DNA of 64,000 nt from Tranzscheliella williamsii (Eukaryota > Basidiomycota > Ustilaginomycetes > Ustilaginales > Ustilaginaceae): contig JALBYF010000004.1 in NCBI GenBank assembly GCA_023212725.1, positions 186,001 to 250,000 of the forward strand. The letters run 5' to 3'. Made by a program: the position numbers and the translations under genes. Below, one piece after another: positions 31,513-41,833 of the stretch (its first letter is position 1; each line of letters opens with the position of its first letter). A model generated the notes under the pieces. It was given only the letters and a program-made list of their open reading frames with translations. It searched no databases and was not told the DNA's origin.

Positions 31513-32889
31513 ATGTCTGACGTGCAACCACCAACGTCTCCCGGTGGCGACGACGGTCAGCTGCCCTCGGAGGAGCAGGATGCCGGTCCTTCGACAACTG
31601 TCGATGGCGACACCAAGATGGCGCCAGCCGAGCCGGAGGAGGAGCCACTCCCCTCCGAGATCCTCGAAGCTTCGGTCGATGAGATTCACACACGCACACG
31701 TTTACTGGAGAACGACGTCAAGGTGATGCGCTCCGAGCACATGCGCCTGATGCACGAACAATCGTCCAAGCGGGAACAGATCAAAGACAACGCGGAAAAA
31801 ATCAAGCAGAACAAGATGCTGCCCTATCTGGTAGGCAATGTCGTCGAGATCCTGGACATCGACCCGGACATCGACGAGGAGTCCGAGGAGGGCGCCAACG
31901 TCGACCTCGATGCGCGCAGAAAGGGCAAGTGTGCCGTGATCAAAACCAGCACACGCCAGACCATCTTTTTGCCGCTGATCGGTCTCGTGCCTGCGGAAGA
32001 GCTGAGGCCCGGTGACCTGATCGGCGTCAACAAGGACAGCTATCTGGTGCTCGACAAACTTCCCGCCGAGTATGACAGCAGAGTAAAGGCGATGGAGGTG
32101 GATGAGCGCCCCACTGAAACGTATACGGATATTGGAGGGTTGGATAAGCAGATCGAAGAGCTCGTCGAGGCCATTGTACTGCCCATGCAGGAGGAGCAGA
32201 AATTCAAGAACCTCGGTATCCGTCCGCCCAAGGGAGCTCTTATGTATGGCCCACCAGGAACTGGTAAGACGCTGTTGGCCCGAGCTTGTGCGGCTCAGAC
32301 CAACGCGTGCTATCTGAAGCTCGCGGGGCCGAGTCTGGTTCAGATGTTCATCGGCGATGGCGCCAAGCTGGTTCGCGATGCTTTCGAACTGGCCAAGGAG
32401 AAGTCTCCGGCGATTATCTTTATCGACGAGCTGGATGCCATCGGTACCAAGCGTTTCGATTCGGACAAGAGCGGTGACAGGGAAGTCCAGCGTACCATGT
32501 TGGAGCTCTTGAATCAGCTCGACGGCTTTTCGTCGGACGAGCGGATCAAGGTCATCGCCGCGACCAACCGAATCGATATCCTGGATCCAGCGCTGCTCCG
32601 ATCCGGACGTCTGGACCGGAAGATTGAGTTTCCGCTGCCAAACGAAGAAGCGAGAGCGCGCATCATGGAGATTCACTCGAGGAAGATGGCCGTCGGCCCG
32701 AACGTCAACTTTGAGGAGCTGGCGCGCTCGACCGACGAGATGAACGGCGCCCAGCTGAAAGCGGTCTGTGTCGAGGCAGGCATGATCGCGCTCCGCGAAG
32801 GCGCCACCGTGCTCGACCACGAACACTTTCACGGCGGCATCCAGGAGGTGCAGGCCAAGAAGAAGAACGACCAGTTCTACTTTTCGTGA
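31513..32889 (+). CDS. RPT5: 26S proteasome regulatory ATPase Rpt5 (PSMC3)
   Basis: The 458-residue protein is one of the six AAA ATPases of the 19S base that unfold substrates and open the 20S gate. An acidic N-terminal tail of about 55 residues is followed by a coiled coil ([19 protein letters not shown]), an OB fold and the AAA domain. The Walker A motif GPPGTGKT is at 246-253, Walker [12 protein letters not shown] at 301-311, and the arginine finger region is in [16 protein letters not shown]. The pore loop is [16 protein letters not shown]. The extreme C-terminus is QFYFS, one residue longer than the usual FYA or YYA gate-opening end. The ATG at 31513 is the first in frame and fits the family. 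No intron. Confidence 0.97.
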   Translation: MSDVQPPTSPGGDDGQLPSEEQDAGPSTTVDGDTKMAPAEPEEEPLPSEILEASVDEIHTRTRLLENDVKVMRSEHMRLMHEQSSKREQIKDNAEKIKQNKMLPYLVGNVVEILDIDPDIDEESEEGANVDLDARRKGKCAVIKTSTRQTIFLPLIGLVPAEELRPGDLIGVNKDSYLVLDKLPAEYDSRVKAMEVDERPTETYTDIGGLDKQIEELVEAIVLPMQEEQKFKNLGIRPPKGALMYGPPGTGKTLLARACAAQTNACYLKLAGPSLVQMFIGDGAKLVRDAFELAKEKSPAIIFIDELDAIGTKRFDSDKSGDREVQRTMLELLNQLDGFSSDERIKVIAATNRIDILDPALLRSGRLDRKIEFPLPNEEARARIMEIHSRKMAVGPNVNFEELARSTDEMNGAQLKAVCVEAGMIALREGATVLDHEHFHGGIQEVQAKKKNDQFYFS

Positions 32890-33189
32890 TCTGCCCTCTC
32901 CCCGCCCCGTACCCTCGGCGCAGTGGCGCGCGCGGTCCTGTATCCTTCCGTGTCGCTCTCCTCCTACCGCATTGTACCACGTTGCCCGTGTGGCTACCCG
33001 AGCCGATCATTTGAATGTTACGCTTTGGCATTGTGTAGTTTACAGGACAGGCAAGGACAGGCATGGATGTCCGGATTGAGTCGGGTATATGAGGGTTCCA
33101 AGTTCCGAGCGGCGGCGACACGGCGACAGGTTGGGAGGGGCAAGTAGTGGGATGGGTGCAGGCCGCGGGCGTGGCAGCGGGGCGGCAGG
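32890..33189. other. Convergent 3' region between RPT5 and the IMPACT-domain gene
   Basis: Three hundred bases of facing 3' UTRs, with no coding signal or repeat that I can support. Confidence 0.35.
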
Positions 33190-35283
33190 TCAGGACAGAT
33201 CGTCCCAGCCGGTGAGGTCGTTGGTATCGGGGTCTTCCTTCTTCAGCGGAAGCGTGGGTGGTGGGGCAGCCGGTGTGGGAGGGGCTGGGCGGGAGAGGGT
33301 GTCGGGGGCGGGTTCTGGCTTGATCTGCGGTGCGGCAGTTTTCGGCCGGGGCGCGAGATCGGCGTCTGCTGTAGCGGCCGGCTCGACGGCGGGGATCGAG
33401 ACGGCGGGTAGTGCGGGTGGGGCTGTGGGGGGTGTGTTGAGGCGCTTTTGCAGGGAGTCGGCTGCCTTTTGGCGGGCGAGCCAGATGCGCTGGGCCTTGG
33501 CGAGGTCGAGGTCGGGATAGGCATTGAGCGGGGGCGAGGGGGGAGTGTTGGCGGGCGGGGTGCGGGCGAGGCGGCGACGAAGCTGGTGGATCTGGCGGTC
33601 GGCGTGCTGGATGCGCTGGCGGAACTCGTCGATCTCGTCGATGCGCATGTGCTCGACCAGGGCGGCGCGGGCGGCGCGCTCGATATGCTCGAAGCGGACC
33701 GGCCCGAGCAGCTCGCCGCCATACCAGCGGCTGACGACAACGAGCACGTCGGACGCACCCTCCTCGCGCGCAACCTTGAGCACGCGGTCGCCGCCCCAGC
33801 GCTCCCCGTCATCCTCCTTGGCCTCATCCAGCGCAAAGTCGTCCGGACCCCCCAGCCCACTCCGCCCCGCCTTGAGCCGCAGCACACGCACCGCATACAT
33901 GTCGTGCGACGAGCCCCGCTTGCTCGCCGCCGCATTCGCAAACTGCGGCGGAAGCATCTCCACCGGCACCGTCGGGTGCACAACTCGCGCCAGGTGCGAT
34001 AGCACCGCAGACAGATACCCCGGCGCCCCGCTCGTAATCGCATACACGTACCCGATGAAGAGGGAATTCCGGTCCACAATCTGTGCCTCCGCACACGTCG
34101 TCGGCATCGGCACCAACGCTGCCAGCTCGCCCACCGACGACGCTGCCGACGGCCCTTTCCCAAGCCACGACGTCAGCGAAGGGGCCTGCGCCGCCCCCGG
34201 CGGCTTGGACACCGCGGTTGCAGCTTCCCCCACGCTGGCGCCCGCTTCTTTCCGCTTGCGTACGTCTGCCCACGCCACAGCTGCCTCAACCTCGGCTTGA
34301 ACGCGCTCTGCTTCCTCATCGATCTCTTGGTCTGGGTCCTGGCTCCCCTCATGAACGGAAGGACTAACTTCCGCTTGACCTTCAAGAGAGGTTTTCGCCC
34401 TGGATCTTTTTGCTGAATTGGGCTCAATGCCGGCTTGAGCTTTGCGCTTCTTGGATCCTTTCCCTGTGGACGCCTGGAGGGAGTCGACTGACTCGTCGTC
34501 GTCCATTTGTTCATCTTGATCTTCTTCGTCCTCTTCGTCGTCGTCTTCAGCATAGTTCTGGGCAGTAGCACCATGTGCGGCCCTGCGCCAGCGGGTAGGC
34601 CGCTGCAGCTGCTCCTCCGGCGGTCGCCACTCGTCTTCGCTGTTGTCCTCGTCAGACTCGGCGTCATCTGGTACCTGATCTTCGTCGCTGCGGTACTTTG
34701 CGCCCCCAGACTCGAAGGCAGCGTCTTCGTCGGCATCCTCGGATACGAAAGCGGAGGGGCGCTCCTTTTCCGCAAGCAACTGCTGTCGCTCCTGTTCGAG
34801 CTCCTCAACGAGCAAAGCGTCTAGATCAACGTTGCTGTCATCCTCAGCGGGGGTTTCTCTGGGAGACATCGCTGCCTCTGTTGTGCGTGCTGCGGTCGCA
34901 GCTTCACCGGCGTCTTTGCGTCCAGTGTCTTTCTTGCTTCGACTGCTCCCTTCGTCGTAGTCTTTGTCGGCCTGATCTTCATGACCTTCGGTTGACTCTT
35001 GGTCTTCCACTTGGTCTTCATCGTCCTCGTCAGAAGTCACCTCCTTTTCGCTGCTGGGCTGCGAGTCATCGGAGGGGAAGTGCAAGTCCAAGAATCTGAC
35101 AGGCTTTGCCTCTTGTTCGCCGTCTAGCGGGGCATCGTCTGAGTCGCCCGAGTCGTCTTCCGAAGGGAGGTCCAGCTCCAGAAACGTCGGGGCCGCTCCC
35201 GGCGCTCGCTGCGGCGGCTGGTCCCTACTCGCATCCGCACGGTCATCGGCCCTCGACTTTGATGGCGTCTTCCTTTTCGCCAT
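33190..35283 (-). CDS. Acidic protein with an IMPACT (UPF0029) domain
   Basis: The 697-residue protein has a long Asp/Glu/Ser-rich N-terminal half (residues 1-330). The IMPACT domain follows at about 400-545: DRNSLFIGYVYAITSG at its start and SDVLVVVSRWYGGELLGPVR with HIERAARAAL at its end. A helical segment (RQRIQHADRQIHQLRRRLA) and a Pro-rich tail close it. Known IMPACT/Yih1 proteins restrain Gcn2 kinase through Gcn1 and carry an RWD domain before the IMPACT domain. Here no RWD is visible, so Gcn2 control is not assured. The N-terminal acidic blocks and KRSRAK-type basic stretch suggest a nuclear protein, by inference. It begins at the first ATG and is a single exon. The coding strand switches from G-rich to C-rich near 33,720. 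Confidence 0.78.
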   Translation of the reverse strand: MAKRKTPSKSRADDRADASRDQPPQRAPGAAPTFLELDLPSEDDSGDSDDAPLDGEQEAKPVRFLDLHFPSDDSQPSSEKEVTSDEDDEDQVEDQESTEGHEDQADKDYDEGSSRSKKDTGRKDAGEAATAARTTEAAMSPRETPAEDDSNVDLDALLVEELEQERQQLLAEKERPSAFVSEDADEDAAFESGGAKYRSDEDQVPDDAESDEDNSEDEWRPPEEQLQRPTRWRRAAHGATAQNYAEDDDEEDEEDQDEQMDDDESVDSLQASTGKGSKKRKAQAGIEPNSAKRSRAKTSLEGQAEVSPSVHEGSQDPDQEIDEEAERVQAEVEAAVAWADVRKRKEAGASVGEAATAVSKPPGAAQAPSLTSWLGKGPSAASSVGELAALVPMPTTCAEAQIVDRNSLFIGYVYAITSGAPGYLSAVLSHLARVVHPTVPVEMLPPQFANAAASKRGSSHDMYAVRVLRLKAGRSGLGGPDDFALDEAKEDDGERWGGDRVLKVAREEGASDVLVVVSRWYGGELLGPVRFEHIERAARAALVEHMRIDEIDEFRQRIQHADRQIHQLRRRLARTPPANTPPSPPLNAYPDLDLAKAQRIWLARQKAADSLQKRLNTPPTAPPALPAVSIPAVEPAATADADLAPRPKTAAPQIKPEPAPDTLSRPAPPTPAAPPPTLPLKKEDPDTNDLTGWDDLS

Positions 35284-35705
35284 CTCAGCAAGCTCGTAGC
35301 AAGCTCGAAGAAAGATGGCTCTGGTCAGGACTTCGATGGCTCAGTCGCAGTCATACTGTGACTGAGCGAGTAAGTCAGAGACAGTCGAATCGTCATCATG
35401 GAGGCAAGAAGAAGAGAAGAGTGTTAGATCTTTTTGCGTAAGTGTTGGTTGTATGCGACGCGTCGATGGCGTTGATGAGCGCCCAAAGCAGAAGAGGAGG
35501 TGAGGCTGTAGCAGTGTAGCAGTCCTGCCTCCCGTCCATCACAGCTGATCATCGCTCACCACAAAGCCGACGCAAAGAGGATTAGCAGCACAGTCAGCGG
35601 CAGCTAGCCTTGCATCGCTCTCACGCCGCAGCCGAAGCCCACCCATCCTCGAGTTTGAGCGCACGCTTCTCCGATCCAGAGCGTCACTACAGATCAGCAA
35701 CGCGG
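35284..35705. promoter_or_regulatory. Divergent upstream region of the IMPACT-domain gene and CLASP gene
   Basis: About 420 bp lie between the two start codons. A TGACTGAGCGAGTAAGTCA near-palindrome sits at about 35358-35376. The frame of the CLASP gene stays open upstream of its ATG to 35610, but with no ATG. Confidence 0.4.
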
Positions 35706-38700
35706 ATGGCGAATGCAGATACGGTCTACGATTTGGCCTCCAGGGTCGAGTCGAACATTGATGTCGACAAGAAGACGGCCGCACTCCATAGCTTGCAGAC
35801 GCATCTCGAGGCGGCAGGACACGTTGTCGAAGCAGATGCCGTCACCTCGGCCATCAGAACAGCCCTGAAGCACTCGAATCAGGCGCTAAGCAATGCCGGC
35901 CTCGCCTTCGTGTCTATATATGCCTCGCTCATTCACAGACCCGATGCCAGTGTATCCCACGCCCTTCTGCTCCACAATGTGAGGATGCTAATCAATTCCG
36001 TCACCTTACTCGTAATCGAAAAGCTAGCAGATCAAAAGGAACGCATCAGAGAGTCGGCAAGGACTGCCCTCGTTGAACTCGGCAACGCAGCGTATATTGT
36101 CAGCTCGGCGCACTTGACGGCATCGGGCAAAGGCAAGGATACCGAAACCCCATTGGGCATCTTCGAGCGCGTCCTCAGAGAAGCAGGTCTCGGCGCCAAG
36201 TTCGCCAGGGTCCGGGAACAGACCGTTATCTTGCTCCCAGTGCTAAGACAACATTGCGAAAAGTACCCCGTCAAGCCGTTGCTCCCCATCACAGTGGACC
36301 TGCTCTCGGATGCAGACGCTACCGTAAGGGAGGGGGCTAGGAGCACCCTCGTATCCCTCTTCAGCAATGCGACAGCTGCAGCGAAAGCCGACCTAAAAAA
36401 GGAGCTGGAAAAGAGCGGCACCCGAAAGCAAACGGCCGAAGCGATTCTACTAGAAGTTCTTGCCGCACCTTCTACCCCCGCTGCCACGATCAGCTCAGCA
36501 TTGGCGGCGTCGGCGCCTCTATCCCGGACCTCGTCAGACCACCCTGTGGTTGCGGAAAGCGCACCCGTTTCGGCTCCTAAGGCCCAAAGTAGTGCCGCTG
36601 GCACGTGCTTCGCCACCTCGGCAGTAGCAAGCGCCGCAGCGGACGACATACGCCCGGTTTACATAGCTTCGCGTTCCGATCTGGAACGCTCATTTGCCTC
36701 AATGTTGCCCTTCTACGAGGGACGTGAATCTGAACACAACTGGCTCAACAGGGAGCATTCTATGATCAAGATCCGCGGCATGATCGTCTCGGGTGCCCAT
36801 CGTCAGTTTGACGAGTCGACCTTTGTCGGCCAGATCAAGTCGGTTCAGGACGGCATTCTCAAGTGCGTTGCCAGTCTGCGCACAACGCTCTCTATGCATG
36901 CCGTCCATTTGATACAGGAGCTTGCCATTGAGCTTGGCGATGACCTTGCACCGTGCGTAGAGGGCTTTTTGACAGCACTGATCGCCATGGCCGGTTTTAC
37001 AAAGAAGCTGATCGCCAATGCTACCCAGGAAGCAGCGGCCACCATTATGGTCAATGTCAGTTTCCGGCCTCTGTACCTTCAGCTCATCTGGCAGGGCTAT
37101 CAGGAAAAGAATGTGGCAACGAGGGCTGCTGCCGCTGAACACCTCGCTACAGTGCTCACACATCATGCCGCTCATCGCAAGCATGCCATCGAAAGTCACG
37201 GAGGTATGGATCTGCTCGACAAGTGCCTGCGCAAAGGTGCCGGAGACTCCAATCCTGCGGCCCGTTCCAAAAGCAGAGAAGCCTTCTGGATCTTTCATCA
37301 GTATTGGCCCGACCATGCCAACACTATATTGAACTCCCTGGAGCCTACCACGAAGAAGCAAGTGATGGCCACCGCACCTGCGCATATCAATGTCGATGCT
37401 GTGGTGGAGCAGAAGCCGAAGGGCTCGGTCCCAGTCAGAGCAAAGCCGGGTGGTGCATCAAGCGCCATATTGCAAGCCAAGAAAGCAGCTGCTATGAAGG
37501 CGGCTCAAGAGAGAGAACGTCAGAAAGCTGAAGAGGCTGCGCTTGCCCACGAGACCCGAATCGCAGCAGCTAGGGCTGCGCTAGTCGAGCAGCAAAGCCA
37601 TCATGCACTGCCCGCCCACGGTGACGACTATTCGACCCCGGTCGCCTCTTCGAAACGCACTGGCGGTTTCATGCCCGTAAAGAACCGGACAGCACAGCAG
37701 CATCAGCAGCCGTCTCAGTCCACCCCTCTCCACCAGCCACAGCACCATCGTGAAGCACTCTCCATACTCGTCAGTCCAAACTCATATCGCCGCATTGAGA
37801 CGGCTGTAGCCATCCCTCTGCCAAAGAGTCCTGTTCCTCCTTCTTCAGCGCAGGAAACGCCAAGGGCAAGAACAGGCAGTACCTTGTCGCACCCCTCTTC
37901 TGAGCGTTCCGACTCGCACTCCCCGGGGCTCAGCCCCACGGTTACGCGTGGCAGGGCCATCTCTGCATCGTCATTCTCGTCGCAGGGCTCTTCCTCGCCG
38001 ACAGCCGCTGGCTCATCGACGCTTCCCGATCGCCGCGTACATTCTTCAGCCAACGCAGCGGCAGAATCCGCGGCGCGCCCGCCAGAGCTTGCTGATCTCT
38101 GTCTGGATGATGCAGATGAAGGAGAAGACACGGGCGACACAACGCAGCAGCGGCGTTTCCCCACGTCCGGCAACGAGGACGATACGCTACAGCTCGGTGC
38201 GCCAGAGGACGCGTCGATAGACCTCATGGGGATGAACTTTAGCTCTCCCTTCAAGCTACCCAGCTCGTCGCGTGCGTACAAGACGCAGTCCATGATGCTT
38301 CCTGGAGAAGGTAGAGGCAAGCCTGTCGACCCGTCTTTGGCCTCCTTCGATGGGACGCCTCAGGCAGCTTCGGCGAGACCACAGTACGGGTCATCGAGGA
38401 CGTCCAATGGCGACGCTTCGACACCCACCAGAGCCGTATCCAGCTCGAGCTCCGGCGGCGCTAGCACCCCGCGGTCGACAGCACGGAGATCCGGTCTACC
38501 GCGGCCGGTTTCCATGTATCACTCTCCATCCTTTCTGAACCCGCTTTCAAGCGCCTCGTCGGGCAGCGCTCTAGGGCAGTATAGTCGGTCGCCGTCGCAG
38601 CGGACGCTCTCGGCGACATCCAGTCTCTCCACCGGAGCGTCGGCCGAGGAAACCAGCGCGGGCCACACGGCGCCGGAGTTGAACGGCCATGGGTCGCTGC

Positions 38701-39653
38701 CGCTAGCGACCCGGAGTTGGCTGTTGCAGAAGGCGGACCGGCTGGAAGGCGCGTCTAGCTCGTCTCCGTCGCCGGCGAAGTCGAAGCCGGACGCTGCGAG
38801 CTGGATCCAGGCGCTTTCATCGGGCACTGCGGACGTGCGCGTCTTTCGGAAGCTGGCGAAGCTGTCGAGCGAGTTCAAGGTTTCGCCGCTGGAAGGCGAG
38901 GAGGGTGGAGAGATGCTGCAGCCGGGGGCCGCGGGGGTGGTGCCGAGTAAGGAGGACGGGGAGGAGGCAGGGTTTGCGACGGGGACGCTGGCGTGGCAGG
39001 ACGAGGGGTTCTTTTCGGCGCTGTTCGACGGGCTGCGGCGGTACTTGGCGCCGGGGGAGGGGGGTGTGGCGGGGGAGCTGCAGCTGAGCGCGCAGGTGGT
39101 GCTGCACCGGCTGGTGGAGAACCAGTATCCGCTCTTTGTCGCGTGTGGGCGGGAGCGGGAGATGGTGGATGTGCTGTTGGCCAGCGTGTCGCGCGCGGGT
39201 GCGGGCGCGGGCGCGGGCGGGAGTGCGGGCGTGGTGGCGCGCAAGGCGGTGGTGCAGGGCGTCGAGGCGGTGCTGGCGTGCTGGGCGGCGCGCGCCGACC
39301 CCGTGCTCGGCTTCGACATCCTCCGCGCCGCGCTCGCCGCAGCCCCGCCCGCCGACCCGCTCGCCACGCTCACCACCGCCCTCCGCGCCTTCGCTCCCCT
39401 CCTCGCCCGCCTGCCCGCCGAACTGCTCCTCGACGACTTGCTCCCCAAACTCCGCCCCGCCATCACCCAAGCCCTCCGCGCCCCCGCCCCCGACACCCGC
39501 CTCACGGCAACCACGCTGCTCAAGAAACTCAACGACAAACTCCGCGCCGACAACATCGACGCCCCCCACCACCGCATCTTCCATACCCTCCAGCTGCAGC
39601 CCCAGGACCGCGCCACCATGGACGTCCTCATGTACTACTTTTCCAAAAAGTAG
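35706..39653 (+). CDS. CLASP family microtubule-associated protein (Stu1/Cls1 type)
   Basis: The 1315-residue protein should bind microtubule plus ends or lattice and promote rescue and spindle stability. Residues 1-225 form a first HEAT/TOG array (LLVIEKLADQKERIRESART). A second TOG, the CLASP_N domain, lies at about 315-545 (ERSFASMLPFYEGRESEHNW, then RSKSREAFWIFHQYWPDHAN). A basic Ser/Pro-rich linker of about 600-1100 includes SKRTGGFMPVKNRTAQQ and several SxIP-like contexts. The C-terminal helical array (1110-1315) ends LKKLNDKLRADNI. The first ATG is at 35706; the upstream open stretch has none. It is one exon. A GC-only tract at about 39195-39235 encodes a short Gly/Ala repeat, and the coding strand turns C-rich after 39,290. 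Confidence 0.9.
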   Translation: MANADTVYDLASRVESNIDVDKKTAALHSLQTHLEAAGHVVEADAVTSAIRTALKHSNQALSNAGLAFVSIYASLIHRPDASVSHALLLHNVRMLINSVTLLVIEKLADQKERIRESARTALVELGNAAYIVSSAHLTASGKGKDTETPLGIFERVLREAGLGAKFARVREQTVILLPVLRQHCEKYPVKPLLPITVDLLSDADATVREGARSTLVSLFSNATAAAKADLKKELEKSGTRKQTAEAILLEVLAAPSTPAATISSALAASAPLSRTSSDHPVVAESAPVSAPKAQSSAAGTCFATSAVASAAADDIRPVYIASRSDLERSFASMLPFYEGRESEHNWLNREHSMIKIRGMIVSGAHRQFDESTFVGQIKSVQDGILKCVASLRTTLSMHAVHLIQELAIELGDDLAPCVEGFLTALIAMAGFTKKLIANATQEAAATIMVNVSFRPLYLQLIWQGYQEKNVATRAAAAEHLATVLTHHAAHRKHAIESHGGMDLLDKCLRKGAGDSNPAARSKSREAFWIFHQYWPDHANTILNSLEPTTKKQVMATAPAHINVDAVVEQKPKGSVPVRAKPGGASSAILQAKKAAAMKAAQERERQKAEEAALAHETRIAAARAALVEQQSHHALPAHGDDYSTPVASSKRTGGFMPVKNRTAQQHQQPSQSTPLHQPQHHREALSILVSPNSYRRIETAVAIPLPKSPVPPSSAQETPRARTGSTLSHPSSERSDSHSPGLSPTVTRGRAISASSFSSQGSSSPTAAGSSTLPDRRVHSSANAAAESAARPPELADLCLDDADEGEDTGDTTQQRRFPTSGNEDDTLQLGAPEDASIDLMGMNFSSPFKLPSSSRAYKTQSMMLPGEGRGKPVDPSLASFDGTPQAASARPQYGSSRTSNGDASTPTRAVSSSSSGGASTPRSTARRSGLPRPVSMYHSPSFLNPLSSASSGSALGQYSRSPSQRTLSATSSLSTGASAEETSAGHTAPELNGHGSLPLATRSWLLQKADRLEGASSSSPSPAKSKPDAASWIQALSSGTADVRVFRKLAKLSSEFKVSPLEGEEGGEMLQPGAAGVVPSKEDGEEAGFATGTLAWQDEGFFSALFDGLRRYLAPGEGGVAGELQLSAQVVLHRLVENQYPLFVACGREREMVDVLLASVSRAGAGAGAGGSAGVVARKAVVQGVEAVLACWAARADPVLGFDILRAALAAAPPADPLATLTTALRAFAPLLARLPAELLLDDLLPKLRPAITQALRAPAPDTRLTATTLLKKLNDKLRADNIDAPHHRIFHTLQLQPQDRATMDVLMYYFSKK

Positions 39654-39759
39654 AACTAGCCCTGCCGCCGCCACACGCTTCAAGGTTGGTGAATGCAGAG
39701 ACAGATTGCAAGGTGCACTGAGAGCGTGAGTGCCTGGGTTGTGGAGTGGGTACGGGGGG

Positions 39760-41067
39760 CTAGCCGGTGGAGAGGGGGTGGAGGAGGCTGCGTGCTGCGT
39801 GCTCGACGTCGGCGATGCGGGCTGTGCAGTAGCGGAGTTGGGCGGCGGTCCAGGCGGGGATGTCCGCCGAGTCGGGGAGGGGGGGGCGAGTGGCGTGGGC
39901 GTGGATCCAGGCTTGGCTGCGGTCGAGGGCGTCGTGCTCGGCGCGGCGCTGGGCGAGGACGGCACGGAGCGCCTTGAGCTTGCGCGCCGCGTCGGCGGTG
40001 CTGCTCTTGGTCACCTGCGAGTGCTCGTGCAGGCTGCCGAGCGCGCCCACCAGCGCGGCCGTCGACGCGTGCAGCGGCTGGAACGCGCCCGTGTCCAACA
40101 CGCTCTGCCCCCCCTCGCCGCCCGTCACGGTGGTGTCGGACCCCAGCGACCCAGTCGACAGAAACCCCCGGTGCAGCGTCCGCGACCCCCGCGTCGGCGA
40201 CATCGCTTCCCCCTCCTCGTCCGCCTCTTCGCGCAAATCGCACAGCTCGCTCCCGGCAACACTGCTCGCTGAGGTCTCGGTCGACGCCGCAGACGAGGCG
40301 GAGCCCAGCTGGGAGCCGAAGCTCGAACTCGACGAGAGCGAAAAGCGGCTGCCGGCGGCGGGTTCGGCCAGGGAGCGGGAGAACTGGCGGTCGAGCTCGC
40401 GCAGCTCGCGCACCTGGGCCTCGCGCTGGAGCGTGCACTCGTAGACGAGCTTGAGCAACTTGCTCGCCAACGCCTCCAGGACGGCTGTGTCGCCTGCGAG
40501 TTCGGCATCGACGGTGTCTGGCCCGGAGCCTTCTCTGTGCGCGGACGAGGAGAGCGAGGCGAGCTGGCGCAGAAAGACATCCGTCGACCGTATGCTCTCC
40601 TCTATCTCGGCGGTTTGGGCGGCCGTGGTGCTCGACGACTCGAACGACGACGGCGGGGGGGACGGCAGGTTCGACGCGCGCGCGAGTGCGTGCGGAGATG
40701 TCGTGGTTGCGCTGGCGGCAATGCTGTCCTCCCACCCCTCGCCTACGGACGAGGACGCGCGCGACCCCTCATCCATATGCCCGGCAAAGTCGCCCGCCAT
40801 CTCGGCAGCGAGACTGCCAGACCCGCCGGCGGCATGGTGGAAACCGTCGAGCTCCGAGGCGAGGTCGCCGCCACCGGCGAAATGGAGAGCGTCCAGCCGG
40901 GCATCGAGCAACCCCAGCGCGTCGCTGCCGCCAAACGACGGAGAGAGACGGTCGTCATAACTGGCACTGCCGTACGCGTCGTCGAACTCGCCGTCCGCGT
41001 CGTGCAGAGGGTCATGCTGCTGGTGGACGTCGGCCAGCTCGTCGGCGAGCGAAAAGGCAGGGTCCAT
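39760..41067 (-). CDS. Hypothetical coiled-coil protein
   Basis: I do not recognise a family for this 435-residue protein. The first 130 residues are rich in Asp, Gly, Ala and Ser (DPLHDADGEFDDAYGSASYD). A helical, probably coiled-coil segment lies at about 165-250 (ALASKLLKLVYECTLQREAQ, VRELRELDRQFSRS). A Ser-rich linker follows, and a second helical stretch near the end (DAARKLKALRAVLAQRRAEH, YCTARIADVEHAARSLL). There is no signal peptide or membrane span. I chose the ATG at 41067; an open extension upstream is Arg/Cys-rich and looks non-coding. The gene sits tail-to-tail with CLASP, 106 bp apart. The pattern of long disordered part with two helical bundles could suit an adaptor, which is a guess. 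Confidence 0.65.
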   Translation of the reverse strand: MDPAFSLADELADVHQQHDPLHDADGEFDDAYGSASYDDRLSPSFGGSDALGLLDARLDALHFAGGGDLASELDGFHHAAGGSGSLAAEMAGDFAGHMDEGSRASSSVGEGWEDSIAASATTTSPHALARASNLPSPPPSSFESSSTTAAQTAEIEESIRSTDVFLRQLASLSSSAHREGSGPDTVDAELAGDTAVLEALASKLLKLVYECTLQREAQVRELRELDRQFSRSLAEPAAGSRFSLSSSSSFGSQLGSASSAASTETSASSVAGSELCDLREEADEEGEAMSPTRGSRTLHRGFLSTGSLGSDTTVTGGEGGQSVLDTGAFQPLHASTAALVGALGSLHEHSQVTKSSTADAARKLKALRAVLAQRRAEHDALDRSQAWIHAHATRPPLPDSADIPAWTAAQLRYCTARIADVEHAARSLLHPLSTG

Positions 41068-41833
41068 GCTGGCAGACCCGTGGCAGCGTGCGTCCGAGAT
41101 CACCGATGGCCACCTCGTCTCTGGCCGTCTCGCGCGAGTGTTGATGCGGCACTGCGTCGGTCTGAGCAGCAGGATGGGAAGCAACCCACAGCACCGCCAC
41201 CCCGCCGCGAGCCATCTTCGCATTCCCCACCACCGACTCGCTCTACCAACGCATCTCAGCGACACCAGCCAAGCAGACCATTACAAGAGGTACGTGTCGC
41301 TTTCGAATGCGGAAATAGGAGCGCCCAATTGCGAATACAAATCTGCCCGCGCCGCGCTGCGTTTGAAATATCATGAATCGGTGTTGGTCTCAGCCGCTCA
41401 CTGGCCTGGCTCAGATGGCCACATGAGGATTAGCTGAAAGAGCTGCAGGGGCCTTCTGTCGCACGCACCGCCATGAGCTGTCGCCAGGTGACAATACCGC
41501 TGCGGGTACGAAAACAGCATCGTTCGCAACGCACCTAATCATACACGAGTAAACTAGCAGCAGGAAGGGGCAAATGGACCAAAGGACTCGTAAATGGCTA
41601 GAAAAACATAAATCAAAGCGAGAGGCCAACTGCAGCGCGGCCTCGGCCAGTGGTATCGAAGAGCGGATCAAGCGTAGCAGTATGCCCGAGATGGTGGTGC
41701 TGCTCAGTGTAGATTGTGTGCATGCAGACTCCATGTATGGTTGTAATCGTTTTGCTATGGGCGTGCGCCACACGGCGGTTCCAGTCGTACGGTAGAGAGG
41801 AGAGAGAGCAAGATGACCGTGGAAGGATGGACA
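41068..41833. other. Region between the coiled-coil gene and the LAMMER kinase gene
   Basis: The stretch holds the coiled-coil gene's promoter and the kinase gene's 3' UTR. No conserved frame or repeat was found. Confidence 0.35.

Noticed and set aside
33448..34300. Long plus-strand open frames over the IMPACT-domain gene
   Set aside because: They are antisense shadows caused by GC-rich third codon positions; the minus-strand frame has the conserved domain.
39190..39240. GC-only repeat as a possible mobile or CRISPR-like repeat
   Set aside because: It is a short in-frame Gly/Ala tract inside the CLASP gene without spacers.
39693..41376. Plus-strand frames over the coiled-coil gene and minus-strand frames over the CLASP 3' end
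   Set aside because: Arg/Pro/Gly-rich low-complexity readings of GC-rich DNA, with no conserved domain.
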